In this document: positions 38,461 through 46,580 of the stretch, in pieces
Layout: the number at the start of each line of letters is the position of its first letter
Numbering within the stretch: position 1 is the first letter of the stretch
NCBI GenBank assembly: GCA_017546845.1
Contig: JAFYRS010000078.1
Location: forward strand, 1 to 47,977
DNA: 47,977 bases
Reading direction: 5' to 3'
From: Akkermansia sp.
GTDB taxonomy: Bacteria; Verrucomicrobiota; Verrucomicrobiia; Verrucomicrobiales; Akkermansiaceae
The notes under the pieces: model-generated
Told to the model about the DNA's origin: nothing
What the model saw: only the letters and a program-made list of their open reading frames with translations
The model's database searches: none
Position numbers and translations under genes: made by a program

Positions 38461-39627
38461 TTAGTGCTTCTTGCAGAAGTCTTCAAGGCGGTCAAGACCT
38501 TCCTTGAGAACATCCAGCGAAGTGCAGTAGGAAATACGGATGGCATTGTCGTTACCGAAAGCAATACCGGGCACAGCGGCCACCTTGTAGCGGTCGAGCA
38601 GCTTCTCGCAGAGCTCCAGAGAGTTCATGCCCAGTTCCGTTGTATCAATGAAGAAGTAGAAAGCACCCTTCGGCTCCACAACCTTAATCTTGGGCATGGT
38701 TGCCAGGCGGCTGTACACGTACTGGCGGCGGAAATCATATTCCTCTCGCAGGTCGGAAATAAAGCTCTGGTCACCGGTAAGAGCCTCGATGGCGCCATAC
38801 TGGCAGAACGTAGTGGCGTTGGAAGCCGTGTGGTCCTGAATCAGCTTGATGTACTTGGCAATATGCTCCGGAGCAGCGGAGTAACCCAGACGCCAGCCAG
38901 TCATGGCATAGCCCTTGGAGAAGCCGTTGATGGTGATGGTCAGGTTGTAGATTTCCTCGCTCAGAGAAGCCATGGATACGTGCTTCGTGTCACCGTATAC
39001 CAGGTGTTCGTAAATCTCATCAGCAATGATGAGGATATCCTCATCCACAGCAATCTGACCGAGAGCACGCAGCTCATCCTCCGTGTAAACAGTACCGGTC
39101 GGGTTGTGCGGAGTGGTCAGGATAATCATCTTCGTGCGGGGAGTCATGGCATTCTCAAACTCCTCGGGAGTAATTTTCCAGCCGTTCTCAGCCTTGGTCT
39201 CCACAAACACGGGAGTACCGCCGCACAGCTCCACCATGGAAGGATAGCTCACCCAGTAGGGAGAAGGAATAATCACCTCATCACCAGCAGAGATGGTAGC
39301 ACGCAGAGCGGTGTACACAGCGGGCTTTGCGCCACTGCACACGCAAATCTGGTCGGGGGTGTAATTCAAGCCATTGTCGCGCTTGAGCTTTTCGGAAATA
39401 GCCTGGCGGAGCTGCGGCAGACCCACAGAGGGGGTATACTTGGTAGCACCGTTGTTAAGAGCCTCAATAGCGGCCTTCTTGATGTTCTCCGGGGTATCCT
39501 TATCGGGTTCTCCACCGGCCAGACCATATACCTGTTCACCGCGGGCCTTCATCTCCTTGGCCTTGTTAGTCACGGCCAGGGTCAGGGACGGAGTCAGGGA
39601 ATCAGCGCAATCTGAAATGAATTCCAT
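38461..39627 (-). CDS. aspC: pyridoxal-phosphate aminotransferase, aspartate aminotransferase type
   Basis: 388 residues. A class I aminotransferase of subgroup Ib, likely using aspartate and 2-oxoglutarate. Conserved features: GLAGGEPDKDTP, Asn175 in TPHNPTG, Asp203 and Tyr206 in IADEIYEHL, the cofactor Lys238 in NGFSKGYAMTGWR, Arg246, and a Arg-containing carboxylate site in RISYCTS. Substrate preference is not certain; related enzymes also act on tyrosine or prephenate. It has a TTGCAA-N17-TACAAT promoter, a leader with a hairpin and a strong terminator. Confidence 0.88.
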   Translation of the reverse strand: MEFISDCADSLTPSLTLAVTNKAKEMKARGEQVYGLAGGEPDKDTPENIKKAAIEALNNGATKYTPSVGLPQLRQAISEKLKRDNGLNYTPDQICVCSGAKPAVYTALRATISAGDEVIIPSPYWVSYPSMVELCGGTPVFVETKAENGWKITPEEFENAMTPRTKMIILTTPHNPTGTVYTEDELRALGQIAVDEDILIIADEIYEHLVYGDTKHVSMASLSEEIYNLTITINGFSKGYAMTGWRLGYSAAPEHIAKYIKLIQDHTASNATTFCQYGAIEALTGDQSFISDLREEYDFRRQYVYSRLATMPKIKVVEPKGAFYFFIDTTELGMNSLELCEKLLDRYKVAAVPGIAFGNDNAIRISYCTSLDVLKEGLDRLEDFCKKH

Positions 39628-39664
39628 TGTTGTGAAAATCGGTTAAAATTTTGGACACGGAGCA

Positions 39665-39724
39665 TGCGTATGCTTCGCTACGCACACCGCGGGTTATTGT
39701 ACGCATGGCCGCCGGGCATTGCAA
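39665..39724 (-). promoter_or_regulatory. aspC promoter and leader hairpin
   Basis: On the minus strand TTGCAA (39724-39719), a 17-base spacer and TACAAT (39701-39696). Transcription would start near 39689, giving a leader of about 62 bases. That leader contains TGCGTA-N8-TACGCA (39684-39665), a 6-bp hairpin. It is one of the few longer leaders here. Confidence 0.5.
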
Positions 39725-39765
39725 GGAAAATCTACGATGGTGACACGCTTTGGCGCGGTTCAGCC

Positions 39766-39793
39766 TTGCAATCCGGGTAAAGCAGCGTACAAT
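39766..39793 (+). promoter_or_regulatory. promoter of the symporter-family gene
   Basis: TTGCAA (39766-39771), a 16-base spacer and TACAAT (39788-39793). The in-frame ATG at 39792 overlaps the -10, so a start at 39807 or 39810, 13-16 bases on, is more likely. Confidence 0.45.
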
Positions 39794-39806
39794 GCTGCAC
39801 AGGTTT

Positions 39807-40766
39807 ATGATGTCCGTTTTACAGAATATCAGCGTCTGGCTTTCGCGCTACACATCCCCCTTTGTCATAGCTGCGGCTGTAGTGGCATTCTTCCTCCCAG
39901 ATTATTTCAAATGGGTTCAGGGAGACACGCAGGCTATGGTACTTGGCTTTATCATGCTGACCATGGGGCTGACTCTCCGGCCGGCAGACTTCCGGGTTCT
40001 CGCAGCTCGTCCGCTGGATATCTTCATAGGAGCCATAGCGCAATTCACCATCATGCCTCTGGTGGCTTGGGCGCTGGTTCAATTCTGGGACTTACCGCGC
40101 GGCATTGCAGCCGGGCTCATCCTGGTAGGCTGCTGTCCTGGTGGCGTTTCCAGCAATATCATGAGTTTCCTGTGCAAGGGGGATGTGGCCTACTCCGTGG
40201 GCATGACCACCGTTTCCACCATGCTGGCCCCGCTCCTCACGCCGCTGCTCACCCTCTGGCTTGCAGGCGAAAATATTGAAGTGGATGCAGCAGGCATGTT
40301 CCGCAGCATCCTCTTTGTCACCATCCTGCCTGTCGCCATTGGCGCCATCTGCAATGGAAAATGGGGAGAGCGCACCGCCTATGCCGAGTTATGCAAGATT
40401 ATGCCCGGCTGCTCCGTGCTCGGGCTTGCCTGCATTGTGGGCGGTGTCACGGCAGCCAAAGGGAGCAGTTTCTTTACCAGTGGGGCACTCATCTTCCTGA
40501 CCATTTTCCTGCACAACACGGCAGGCTACATCCTGGGCTATCTGGTCGGCAGAGCCACACGCATGAACCGGGCCAAACGCCGCACGCTCAGCATTGAGGT
40601 GGGCATGCAGAACGCAGGGCTCGCCACCGTGCTGGCAGGCCGGCACTTCCCTGCACTGCCGGAAGCAGCCGTTGCCGCTGCCATCTGCTGCGTATGGCAC
40701 AGCATCACCGGCACCCTGCTCGCCAGCATCTACAACACCATAGACCGTTTCAGGAGCAGGCGTTAA
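39807..40766 (+). CDS. bile acid:sodium symporter-family transporter
   Basis: About 320 residues and ten membrane helices of the BASS/NTCP fold. Typical blocks: LGFIMLTMGLTLRPADF, LVGCCPGGVSSNIMSFLCKGD, and the conserved IEVGMQNAGLATVLA with the second unwound helix. Bacterial members carry pantoate, pyruvate or other organic anions with sodium; the substrate here is unknown. The frame reaches back to 39750, but those residues overlap the promoter. I start at the ATG at 39807; ATGs at 39792 and 39810 are alternatives. Confidence 0.85.
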   Translation: MMSVLQNISVWLSRYTSPFVIAAAVVAFFLPDYFKWVQGDTQAMVLGFIMLTMGLTLRPADFRVLAARPLDIFIGAIAQFTIMPLVAWALVQFWDLPRGIAAGLILVGCCPGGVSSNIMSFLCKGDVAYSVGMTTVSTMLAPLLTPLLTLWLAGENIEVDAAGMFRSILFVTILPVAIGAICNGKWGERTAYAELCKIMPGCSVLGLACIVGGVTAAKGSSFFTSGALIFLTIFLHNTAGYILGYLVGRATRMNRAKRRTLSIEVGMQNAGLATVLAGRHFPALPEAAVAAAICCVWHSITGTLLASIYNTIDRFRSRR

Positions 40767-40823
40767 AAACCGCCCGCATTATCGGATGACCCAGACTGGC
40801 AGGCTGGCAGGTTTACTTCTTGC

Positions 40824-40851
40824 TTGCCTTCCTGGTAAAATCTGCTACTAT
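40824..40851 (+). promoter_or_regulatory. promoter of the sigma factor gene, leaderless type
   Basis: TTGCCT (40824-40829), a 16-base spacer and TACTAT (40846-40851). The -10 ends nine bases before a GTG at 40861. Confidence 0.45.
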
Positions 40852-40860
40852 GACACGCGA

Positions 40861-41523
40861 GTGACAGAAGATTCATCCATCCCGAACCCGAGCGACAACG
40901 AGCTTGAACAGCTCGCTGCGCGCACGCGGCGTAGTCTCATCATGCGCCTGGGAGATTGGAAAGACCAACGCAGCTGGGATGAATTCTACCGCACGTACTG
41001 GCGGCTCATCTATTCCGTAGCCCTCAAAGCAGGCCTGCGGGAGGATGAAGCCTGGGATGTGGTGCAGGAAACGGTGCTCACCATTGCCAAGCAGAGCCTC
41101 AAGAACACATATGACCCGGAAAGAGGCTCATTCAAAATGTGGCTGTGGAACGTGACGCGCTGGCGCATCAATGACCAGTTCCGGATGCGCGGTAAAGCCC
41201 CCCTTCCCCCCACCAGCACGGGAGAAAACACCACCGCCCGGGAACCCGTGGAAAACGTGCCGGATACTTCCGGTAACAATTTCTCCGAAATCTGGGAGCG
41301 GGAATGGCAGCAGAATGTCATGAAAGCCGCCATCGAGCGAGTAAAGATGCGCGTATCGCCCCGCCAATTCCAGATTTTTGACTACAACGTACTCCAAGGG
41401 CTCAACGCCACAGAAGTGCGGCGGCGCCTGGGGGTAAGCATGGCGCAGGTCTACCTGGCCAAGCACCGCGTAGGCGCTATTCTCAAAAAGGAAATCGCCT
41501 ATATCCGCGAGCAGGAGAAATAA
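40861..41523 (+). CDS. RNA polymerase sigma factor, ECF-like
   Basis: About 220 residues. Region 2 is seen as WDEFYRTYWRLIYSVALKAG followed by DEAWDVVQETVLTIAKQ and FKMWLWNVTRWRINDQFR. Region 4 is RVSPRQFQIFDYNVLQG and NATEVRRRLGVSMAQVYLAK, a typical HTH. A linker of about 60 residues with Pro/Thr runs lies between. The frame begins at 40786, but the upstream residues fall on the promoter, so I start at the GTG at 40861. No anti-sigma gene is adjacent. The gene is convergent with GluQ-RS, with six bases between stops. Confidence 0.85.
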   Translation: MTEDSSIPNPSDNELEQLAARTRRSLIMRLGDWKDQRSWDEFYRTYWRLIYSVALKAGLREDEAWDVVQETVLTIAKQSLKNTYDPERGSFKMWLWNVTRWRINDQFRMRGKAPLPPTSTGENTTAREPVENVPDTSGNNFSEIWEREWQQNVMKAAIERVKMRVSPRQFQIFDYNVLQGLNATEVRRRLGVSMAQVYLAKHRVGAILKKEIAYIREQEK

Positions 41524-41529
41524 GGGCCA

Positions 41530-42408
41530 TCACACCCACCACACACCGCCCCGCTGCAGCGCCTCATGCAGCGAAGCCAGCACCTGCTCCGGGCTGAATC
41601 CGGCTTCCCGTAATGATGCGATGGAACGCGCACCATCCCGCTTGGCCAGGCGCTTGCCGGCATTATCACGTAACAAGGCATGGTGGCAATACAAAGGCAC
41701 AGGCAAGCCCAGTACGCCTTGCAAAGCGCGGTGTATATGCGTTGCATCAAACAAATCTGCCCCGCGGGTCACATGGGTCACCCCCTGGGCGGCATCATCC
41801 ACCACAACCGACAGGTGATAACTGGCCGGAAAGTCCTTACGCGCCAGCACCACATCCCCATACGCGGCAGGAACGCAACGCTGCGTGCCGCGGCGCATAT
41901 CATGCCAGGTGGGGCAGCCAATCAAATCCTGCACACGCTGCATATCCAGACGCCAGCTGTGGGGAAGCCCGGCGGCCAGTTTTTCCTCAACAGCATCAGC
42001 AGGCAGGCGGCGGCATGTACCCGGGTACAAATACCCCAGCGTTGCGTGGGGCGCGCGCCCCATCTCCGCAACCTGCGCCTTGATTTCAGAACGCGTGCAG
42101 AAACAGGGATAGAGCACCCCCATGCGGCGCAGCGTCTCCAGCGTTTGTTCATAGACGCCAAAACGCTGCGTCTGCACCATCACCTCTCCATCAAAATGCA
42201 GGTTCAACCAGCGCAGGTCCTCATACATGAGCTCCAGATACTCCGGATGCTGCGCGCGCTGGTCAATATCTTCAACGCGCAGCAGACACCGCCCGCCGTG
42301 AGCATCTGCCAGGCGGCGGGCCTGCAAGGCCGCCAGCAGATGCCCCACATGCAGAGGCCCGCTCGGACTCGGTGCAAAGCGCGTTGTCACCTGCGCTTTC
42401 TGCAGCAT
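41530..42408 (-). CDS. gluQ: glutamyl-Q tRNA(Asp) synthetase
   Basis: 292 residues from the ATG at 42408. A truncated glutamyl-tRNA synthetase without the anticodon-binding domain, which attaches Glu to queuosine in tRNA-Asp. The class I signature is FAPSPSGPLHVGHLLA, the zinc site CFCTRSE and GTCRRL, and the second signature KRLAKRDGA. A discriminating point is the lack of a C-terminal domain after the KxxKR loop. The frame extends to 42498 but the extra 30 residues overlap the upstream gene. It starts 11 bases after that stop, so it may be the last gene of the envelope operon. Confidence 0.88.
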   Translation of the reverse strand: MLQKAQVTTRFAPSPSGPLHVGHLLAALQARRLADAHGGRCLLRVEDIDQRAQHPEYLELMYEDLRWLNLHFDGEVMVQTQRFGVYEQTLETLRRMGVLYPCFCTRSEIKAQVAEMGRAPHATLGYLYPGTCRRLPADAVEEKLAAGLPHSWRLDMQRVQDLIGCPTWHDMRRGTQRCVPAAYGDVVLARKDFPASYHLSVVVDDAAQGVTHVTRGADLFDATHIHRALQGVLGLPVPLYCHHALLRDNAGKRLAKRDGARSIASLREAGFSPEQVLASLHEALQRGGVWWV

Positions 42409-42419
42409 GGCGGTGTGTA

Positions 42420-44321
42420 TCAGAATTGAGCCTTGAGGATAATCTCCGTCACGCGGCGCGCACCAGCGCCAGCGGCAGTCGAACGCGGGTAGAGACACTG
42501 TGCCCGGTAATAATTAGCCAGGGCAGAACCATATTCCCGGCGCTGCTCGCACTCCCGGGCTTTCTCCAGAGCCTGCGTGAAGTCATGTGCAGCGAGGGCA
42601 TACCGGTTCAACGCATCGCGGTACTTCTCATCCTCCTTGAAACGGGCATCCTGCTCACCGCGTTCCAGCAGCGTTTCGTAAGCCATGCAAGGTCCCATCA
42701 CAGAATCCTGCTTGGCAATAATCTCCAGCTGCGTCAGCATGCCATCAATCGTGCCTATCAGGGTAATGGCTTCCTTATACTGCTGCTTCAGCTCCTGGTC
42801 TATGGCCACCACCTCGAATTTATCCTGCTCGTCATATACCGTCCGGTATGCCTTGCGGGCCATGAGCGTGCGGAACTCATCGCGCACAGCATCCTGGTTG
42901 TCCACTTTTTCCAGCTGCTCACGCCCCTTCTGCAAGTTCGGATTCTTCGGCCAGATGGTGCCGGCCTTGGTAATTTCCTCATTAAAGCGTTCATCATCGC
43001 CAGCCTTGAGCGCCTTGGCTGCATTGCGCAGGTGCAGGTCGCTCTGCGCCTTGCGCCCGGCACAGTAGCTCGACAACATCGAATCATCAAAATCGACATC
43101 CAGCTGCTTCAGCTTGGCTGCAATTTCCTCGACAGTGCCGTAATCACGCGCATTTAATGCTGGCAGCGCGCGCTTCCGCAAACTCCAGTATTCAGCAACA
43201 CGGCGGCGGCCCTCAATCGGGAACGTAGCCACGCTTTCCATATATTCGCCGGTGGCCACCGCCTGAATAAGGCTTTGTGTGGCCTCTCCCAGCTTATTCT
43301 GCGCCAGCATATTAACCACAGCTTCCATATTCTGGTCCACATCGCGGCGCATGTTGGCGGCAATGGTAGCCATGGTATTCACCGTGGGCGGCAAACCGAC
43401 GCCACCCTCAAACAACTTGCCAGCCTGGGATTCACTGTCAATTTTCAGTGTCGTGTCGCCATCGCGGAAAATGTGCCGGTATGTCTGAGCCCCAATCAGC
43501 GCATGATTATAGAGCCGCTGCATCAGCATGGAAATAATCGTGCTCTGGAAATTAATCTTGGACAATTCCAAGGCGGCCACGCTCTGGGCATCATTCTTGA
43601 CGCCCTGGGTCTCCTTTTTCTTTACCTTGATTTTGTTGTGCTCAATCAGGTAGTCATTCGTGGTTGTCTTCTCAGCGGCAGTTTTCTTATCCTTCGAGGG
43701 AGTACGCTTTCCTGTATTACGGCTTTCATAACGATTGGTTCGTTCCACCAATTTATCAATTTCCTTTTCCAGTGCAGCATTCTCGCGGTCGCGGGAGCGG
43801 TTTGCATACTGAACAGCCAATGCACTGGCAATGGCACTCGCCAGCGATGCCGCCTGGCCGGAATCCCCCTCATAGTCATTGAGCTCATACAGCCCGTTGC
43901 CGATTTTGACCAGCACCTCGCTACCGATTTCTCTCTTGGAACGCGCGGATTTCTGGGTCAGCTTCAGCAATTCGTTCATCTTCTTGCGGTAGCGTTTTGC
44001 CTCAGTGCTGACATCCGGATTCTGCTGCAGGTACTTTTCGAAGCGCGCGCGCACCAGCTCGTTATTCCCCACATCAATCTTGGCCCCGTTATAAGTCATG
44101 GTGTTAGAGGCGGGGTCAAGCAACGGGATTTCCATACCCAGCACCTGCGGATTCGGCGTTTCTCCGCTGGAGGTATCCACATAGGACTGACCAACCTTAG
44201 GCGCTTCCGTACCCCCATTATCCTGAGTCACATTACCGAGTCCCTGCGCATAAACCGGACTTACCAGCATGCCACCGCAAAGCACCGTACACGCACGCCA
44301 ATACGAAATCATCGTTTTCAT
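42420..44321 (-). CDS. large secreted helical protein of unknown function
   Basis: 633 residues with a signal peptide (about residues 1-25, ending VYAQ). A charged region of about residues 180-250 with Lys/Glu/Thr (KRTPSKDKKTAAEK) is probably coiled or disordered. The C-terminal part is rich in helices with TPR-like spacing (ALNRYALAAHDFTQALEKAR; EYGSALANYYRAQCLYP). No family recognised. It is the fourth gene of a set with an ABC transporter and two envelope proteins, and it may be the periplasmic partner or cargo. The ATG shares one base with the stop of the upstream gene (TAATG). Confidence 0.72.
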   Translation of the reverse strand: MKTMISYWRACTVLCGGMLVSPVYAQGLGNVTQDNGGTEAPKVGQSYVDTSSGETPNPQVLGMEIPLLDPASNTMTYNGAKIDVGNNELVRARFEKYLQQNPDVSTEAKRYRKKMNELLKLTQKSARSKREIGSEVLVKIGNGLYELNDYEGDSGQAASLASAIASALAVQYANRSRDRENAALEKEIDKLVERTNRYESRNTGKRTPSKDKKTAAEKTTTNDYLIEHNKIKVKKKETQGVKNDAQSVAALELSKINFQSTIISMLMQRLYNHALIGAQTYRHIFRDGDTTLKIDSESQAGKLFEGGVGLPPTVNTMATIAANMRRDVDQNMEAVVNMLAQNKLGEATQSLIQAVATGEYMESVATFPIEGRRRVAEYWSLRKRALPALNARDYGTVEEIAAKLKQLDVDFDDSMLSSYCAGRKAQSDLHLRNAAKALKAGDDERFNEEITKAGTIWPKNPNLQKGREQLEKVDNQDAVRDEFRTLMARKAYRTVYDEQDKFEVVAIDQELKQQYKEAITLIGTIDGMLTQLEIIAKQDSVMGPCMAYETLLERGEQDARFKEDEKYRDALNRYALAAHDFTQALEKARECEQRREYGSALANYYRAQCLYPRSTAAGAGARRVTEIILKAQF

Positions 44322-44761
44322 TACTCAGCCTCCACTTTTTCAACTACCATAATACCCTTGACCTCAGCGCCGTTGGCATCGCGACCATTCCGGCACACCA
44401 CATGAAAAGTAAACGTATCCCCGCGGGTCAGGTTCACCCTGCCGCTCACCCCGCTGCGCACCAGCAGAGGCAGGCGTTCCTGCGGATTATTCGGCAATGA
44501 AACAGCCACCACGCGGTCATTTCCCAGTGTTTCAATATTTTCCACACGCGCAGATAACGTATATGAATTGCCAGTCAGGCGGGAGGCATCCGTCCGGTAA
44601 TCCGCCACGCGGAACCGGGAATTCTGTGTATCTTCCTGCCGCGTAGAAGGCTTCATCACCACCGCCGCAGCAACAGCCAGCAGCAACACAGCAGCACCGC
44701 CGCCCAAAGCAAGCGGCAACTGCGATTTCTTGTTTTTTGAAGAACGTCTCTTTCTTGCCAT
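44321..44761 (-). CDS. small single-pass membrane protein with extracytoplasmic beta-rich domain
   Basis: 146 residues from the ATG at 44761 (the frame allows two more). A basic N-terminus (MARKRRSSKNKKSQ) precedes one membrane helix (about 16-36) and a beta-rich C-terminal domain of about 100 residues with strands such as SYTLSARVENIETL and FTFHVVCRNG. It may be an OB-like or adaptor domain, but I do not recognise it. It is coupled by overlap to the large secreted protein and follows the ABC transporter by 21 bases. Confidence 0.7.
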   Translation of the reverse strand: MARKRRSSKNKKSQLPLALGGGAAVLLLAVAAAVVMKPSTRQEDTQNSRFRVADYRTDASRLTGNSYTLSARVENIETLGNDRVVAVSLPNNPQERLPLLVRSGVSGRVNLTRGDTFTFHVVCRNGRDANGAEVKGIMVVEKVEAE

Positions 44762-44782
44762 AAACAATCTGAATTCAATAAA

Positions 44783-46519
44783 TTATTCCCAACGGGTGCG
44801 GCGCACACCAATGTATGTAAGAACCACGCCAAAAACCACATGCCCGAGCAATACCAGCAAACACGGCACGCTACCGGCAAATGAGGTCTGCACAATGCTG
44901 TTCACCGCCTTGAGCACCTCTGATTCCAGGCCGCCATTCACACTGCCGCTCCATGCCCAGTACGCCGAAATGAACGGCTGGGTAAACCGCTCCACAAAAT
45001 CCGGCAGCGCCAGCACCGCCCCGGAAAGCGGCAGCTGGAAACCTACCAGATAAATGCTGAGCAGCGAGGCCTGGTCCGGGCTCTTGCAGTTGGCTGAGAT
45101 GCCCAGACACACCGTGGTCATCGCGGCATTGGCCAGCAACAGGAACACCAGGTGGTTCAGCACATCCCCACGCAGCGGCCAGCAGTACTGCACAAAGGCA
45201 AACATCCACAGGCTCTGAATCAGCACCAGAACACTCAGGAACACCAGCTTGGATGCCAGATACGCCCCGGGACTGGTTCCGGCAAACTTCTCTTTCTCCA
45301 GAATCAGGCGTTCGCCGGCAATTTCACGGGCTGAATTATTTGACCCCATGAGCCCCAGGAGAATAACCTGGAACATAATGATACCGGAAACAGCAGAGCC
45401 GACCCGGGCGCGCACCTCTGCCTGCTCCTGCTGCGCCTGCACCTCTGCGGCCAGGTCATTGCCCATGGTATCAGTCAGCTGCAGCAACTGATCCTGCCCT
45501 TTACTGGAGAACAAGGCCACAAGAATCGGGAAAATCACAATCATCGCCACCTGCAGCCAGAGCTGCGTGCGGTCGCGGAACAAGATTGTAAAGCGGCGGC
45601 TCAGCAAGGTGCAGAACTGGGCCATGAAGGAAGGCTGCGCCTCAGCCGTCTCCCCGGCGGGGGCTCCGTCATCGCCGGGCACAGGCAGAGGCATCCCCGC
45701 TGCTGCGAATTTATCGATATGTTTCTTTTCCAGCCGCTGGTAATAATCTGCCCGGTGTTTCAGCCAGCTCTGCCGCCACTCATCGGGCTCACGCATAGCC
45801 AGCTTCGGGTATACTTCCTCAAAGTTCCGCTCTCCGAAATAATGAACCATCAGCTCCGGCGAGCCATGATAGGCCAGGTTGCCCCGCACCATCACCAGGA
45901 TGCTGTCATACAACTCCATCTGGGCCAGGCTGTGTGTCACAGAAATCACAATACGCCCCTCCTTCATGCTCAACTGGTGCAGAAGCTCCACAATCTCCCG
46001 TTCGGAACGGGGATCCAGACCACTGGTGACCTCATCGCACAGCAGAATCCGGGGACTGCTTACCAGCTCCATAGCCAGCGCCAGGCGGCGTTTCTGCCCA
46101 CCGGAAAGCAATTTCACGGGCCTGTCGGCAATCTCGCTCAACCCGGTCTCCTCCAGCACGTTATCAATGATGGCATCAAGTTCATCCTCATCTGCATCCA
46201 CACGCAAACGGGCAGAACTTTCCACATTCTCATCCACCGTCAGCTCCTCATACGCAATGCTGAACTGGGGCACGTAGCCAATCTCATGCGGTTCAAAATC
46301 ACCCTCTTCCGCTAAATCGCGTCCCTCCCAGTAGAAAGAGCCTGAAGTTGTTTCCTTGATGCCGGCAATTGCTTTGAGCAATGTTGTCTTACCGCAACCG
46401 GATGGCCCCACGATGGCAGCGAAATGCCCGCGCGGAATACAGAAATTCACATCGCTGAGCAAAAACAGGCTCTCGCCATCATTTTCTACTTCGAGACATA
46501 TATTGCGTGCTTCCAGCAT
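44783..46519 (-). CDS. ABC transporter with fused ATPase and ABC-2 membrane domain (ABCG-like)
   Basis: 578 residues. The N-terminal ATPase has Walker A GPSGCGKTT (residues 38-46), a Q-loop in VPQFSIAYEE, the signature LLSGGQKRRLALAM, Walker B ILLCDEVTSGLD and the switch His in SVTH. A linker of about 60 residues leads to an ABC-2-type membrane domain with about six helices (ALFSSKG, IIMFQVILLGLMGSNNSARE, ...). ATPase first and membrane domain second is the ABCG/White layout, typical of half-transporters that dimerise for export. The cargo is unknown. The neighbours suggest a lipid, glycan or lipoprotein factor for the envelope. Confidence 0.87.
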   Translation of the reverse strand: MLEARNICLEVENDGESLFLLSDVNFCIPRGHFAAIVGPSGCGKTTLLKAIAGIKETTSGSFYWEGRDLAEEGDFEPHEIGYVPQFSIAYEELTVDENVESSARLRVDADEDELDAIIDNVLEETGLSEIADRPVKLLSGGQKRRLALAMELVSSPRILLCDEVTSGLDPRSEREIVELLHQLSMKEGRIVISVTHSLAQMELYDSILVMVRGNLAYHGSPELMVHYFGERNFEEVYPKLAMREPDEWRQSWLKHRADYYQRLEKKHIDKFAAAGMPLPVPGDDGAPAGETAEAQPSFMAQFCTLLSRRFTILFRDRTQLWLQVAMIVIFPILVALFSSKGQDQLLQLTDTMGNDLAAEVQAQQEQAEVRARVGSAVSGIIMFQVILLGLMGSNNSAREIAGERLILEKEKFAGTSPGAYLASKLVFLSVLVLIQSLWMFAFVQYCWPLRGDVLNHLVFLLLANAAMTTVCLGISANCKSPDQASLLSIYLVGFQLPLSGAVLALPDFVERFTQPFISAYWAWSGSVNGGLESEVLKAVNSIVQTSFAGSVPCLLVLLGHVVFGVVLTYIGVRRTRWE

Positions 46520-46580
46520 AAAATATCAGTAACTGTTTCAGATTAACATAATAAACCGGCCATTGCAAGCCGCATTCAAA

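Noticed and set aside
40786-40860. N-terminal extension of the sigma factor from 40786
   Set aside because: It covers a promoter (TTGCCT-N16-TACTAT) ending nine bases before a GTG in frame, and adds residues unlike a sigma region 2.
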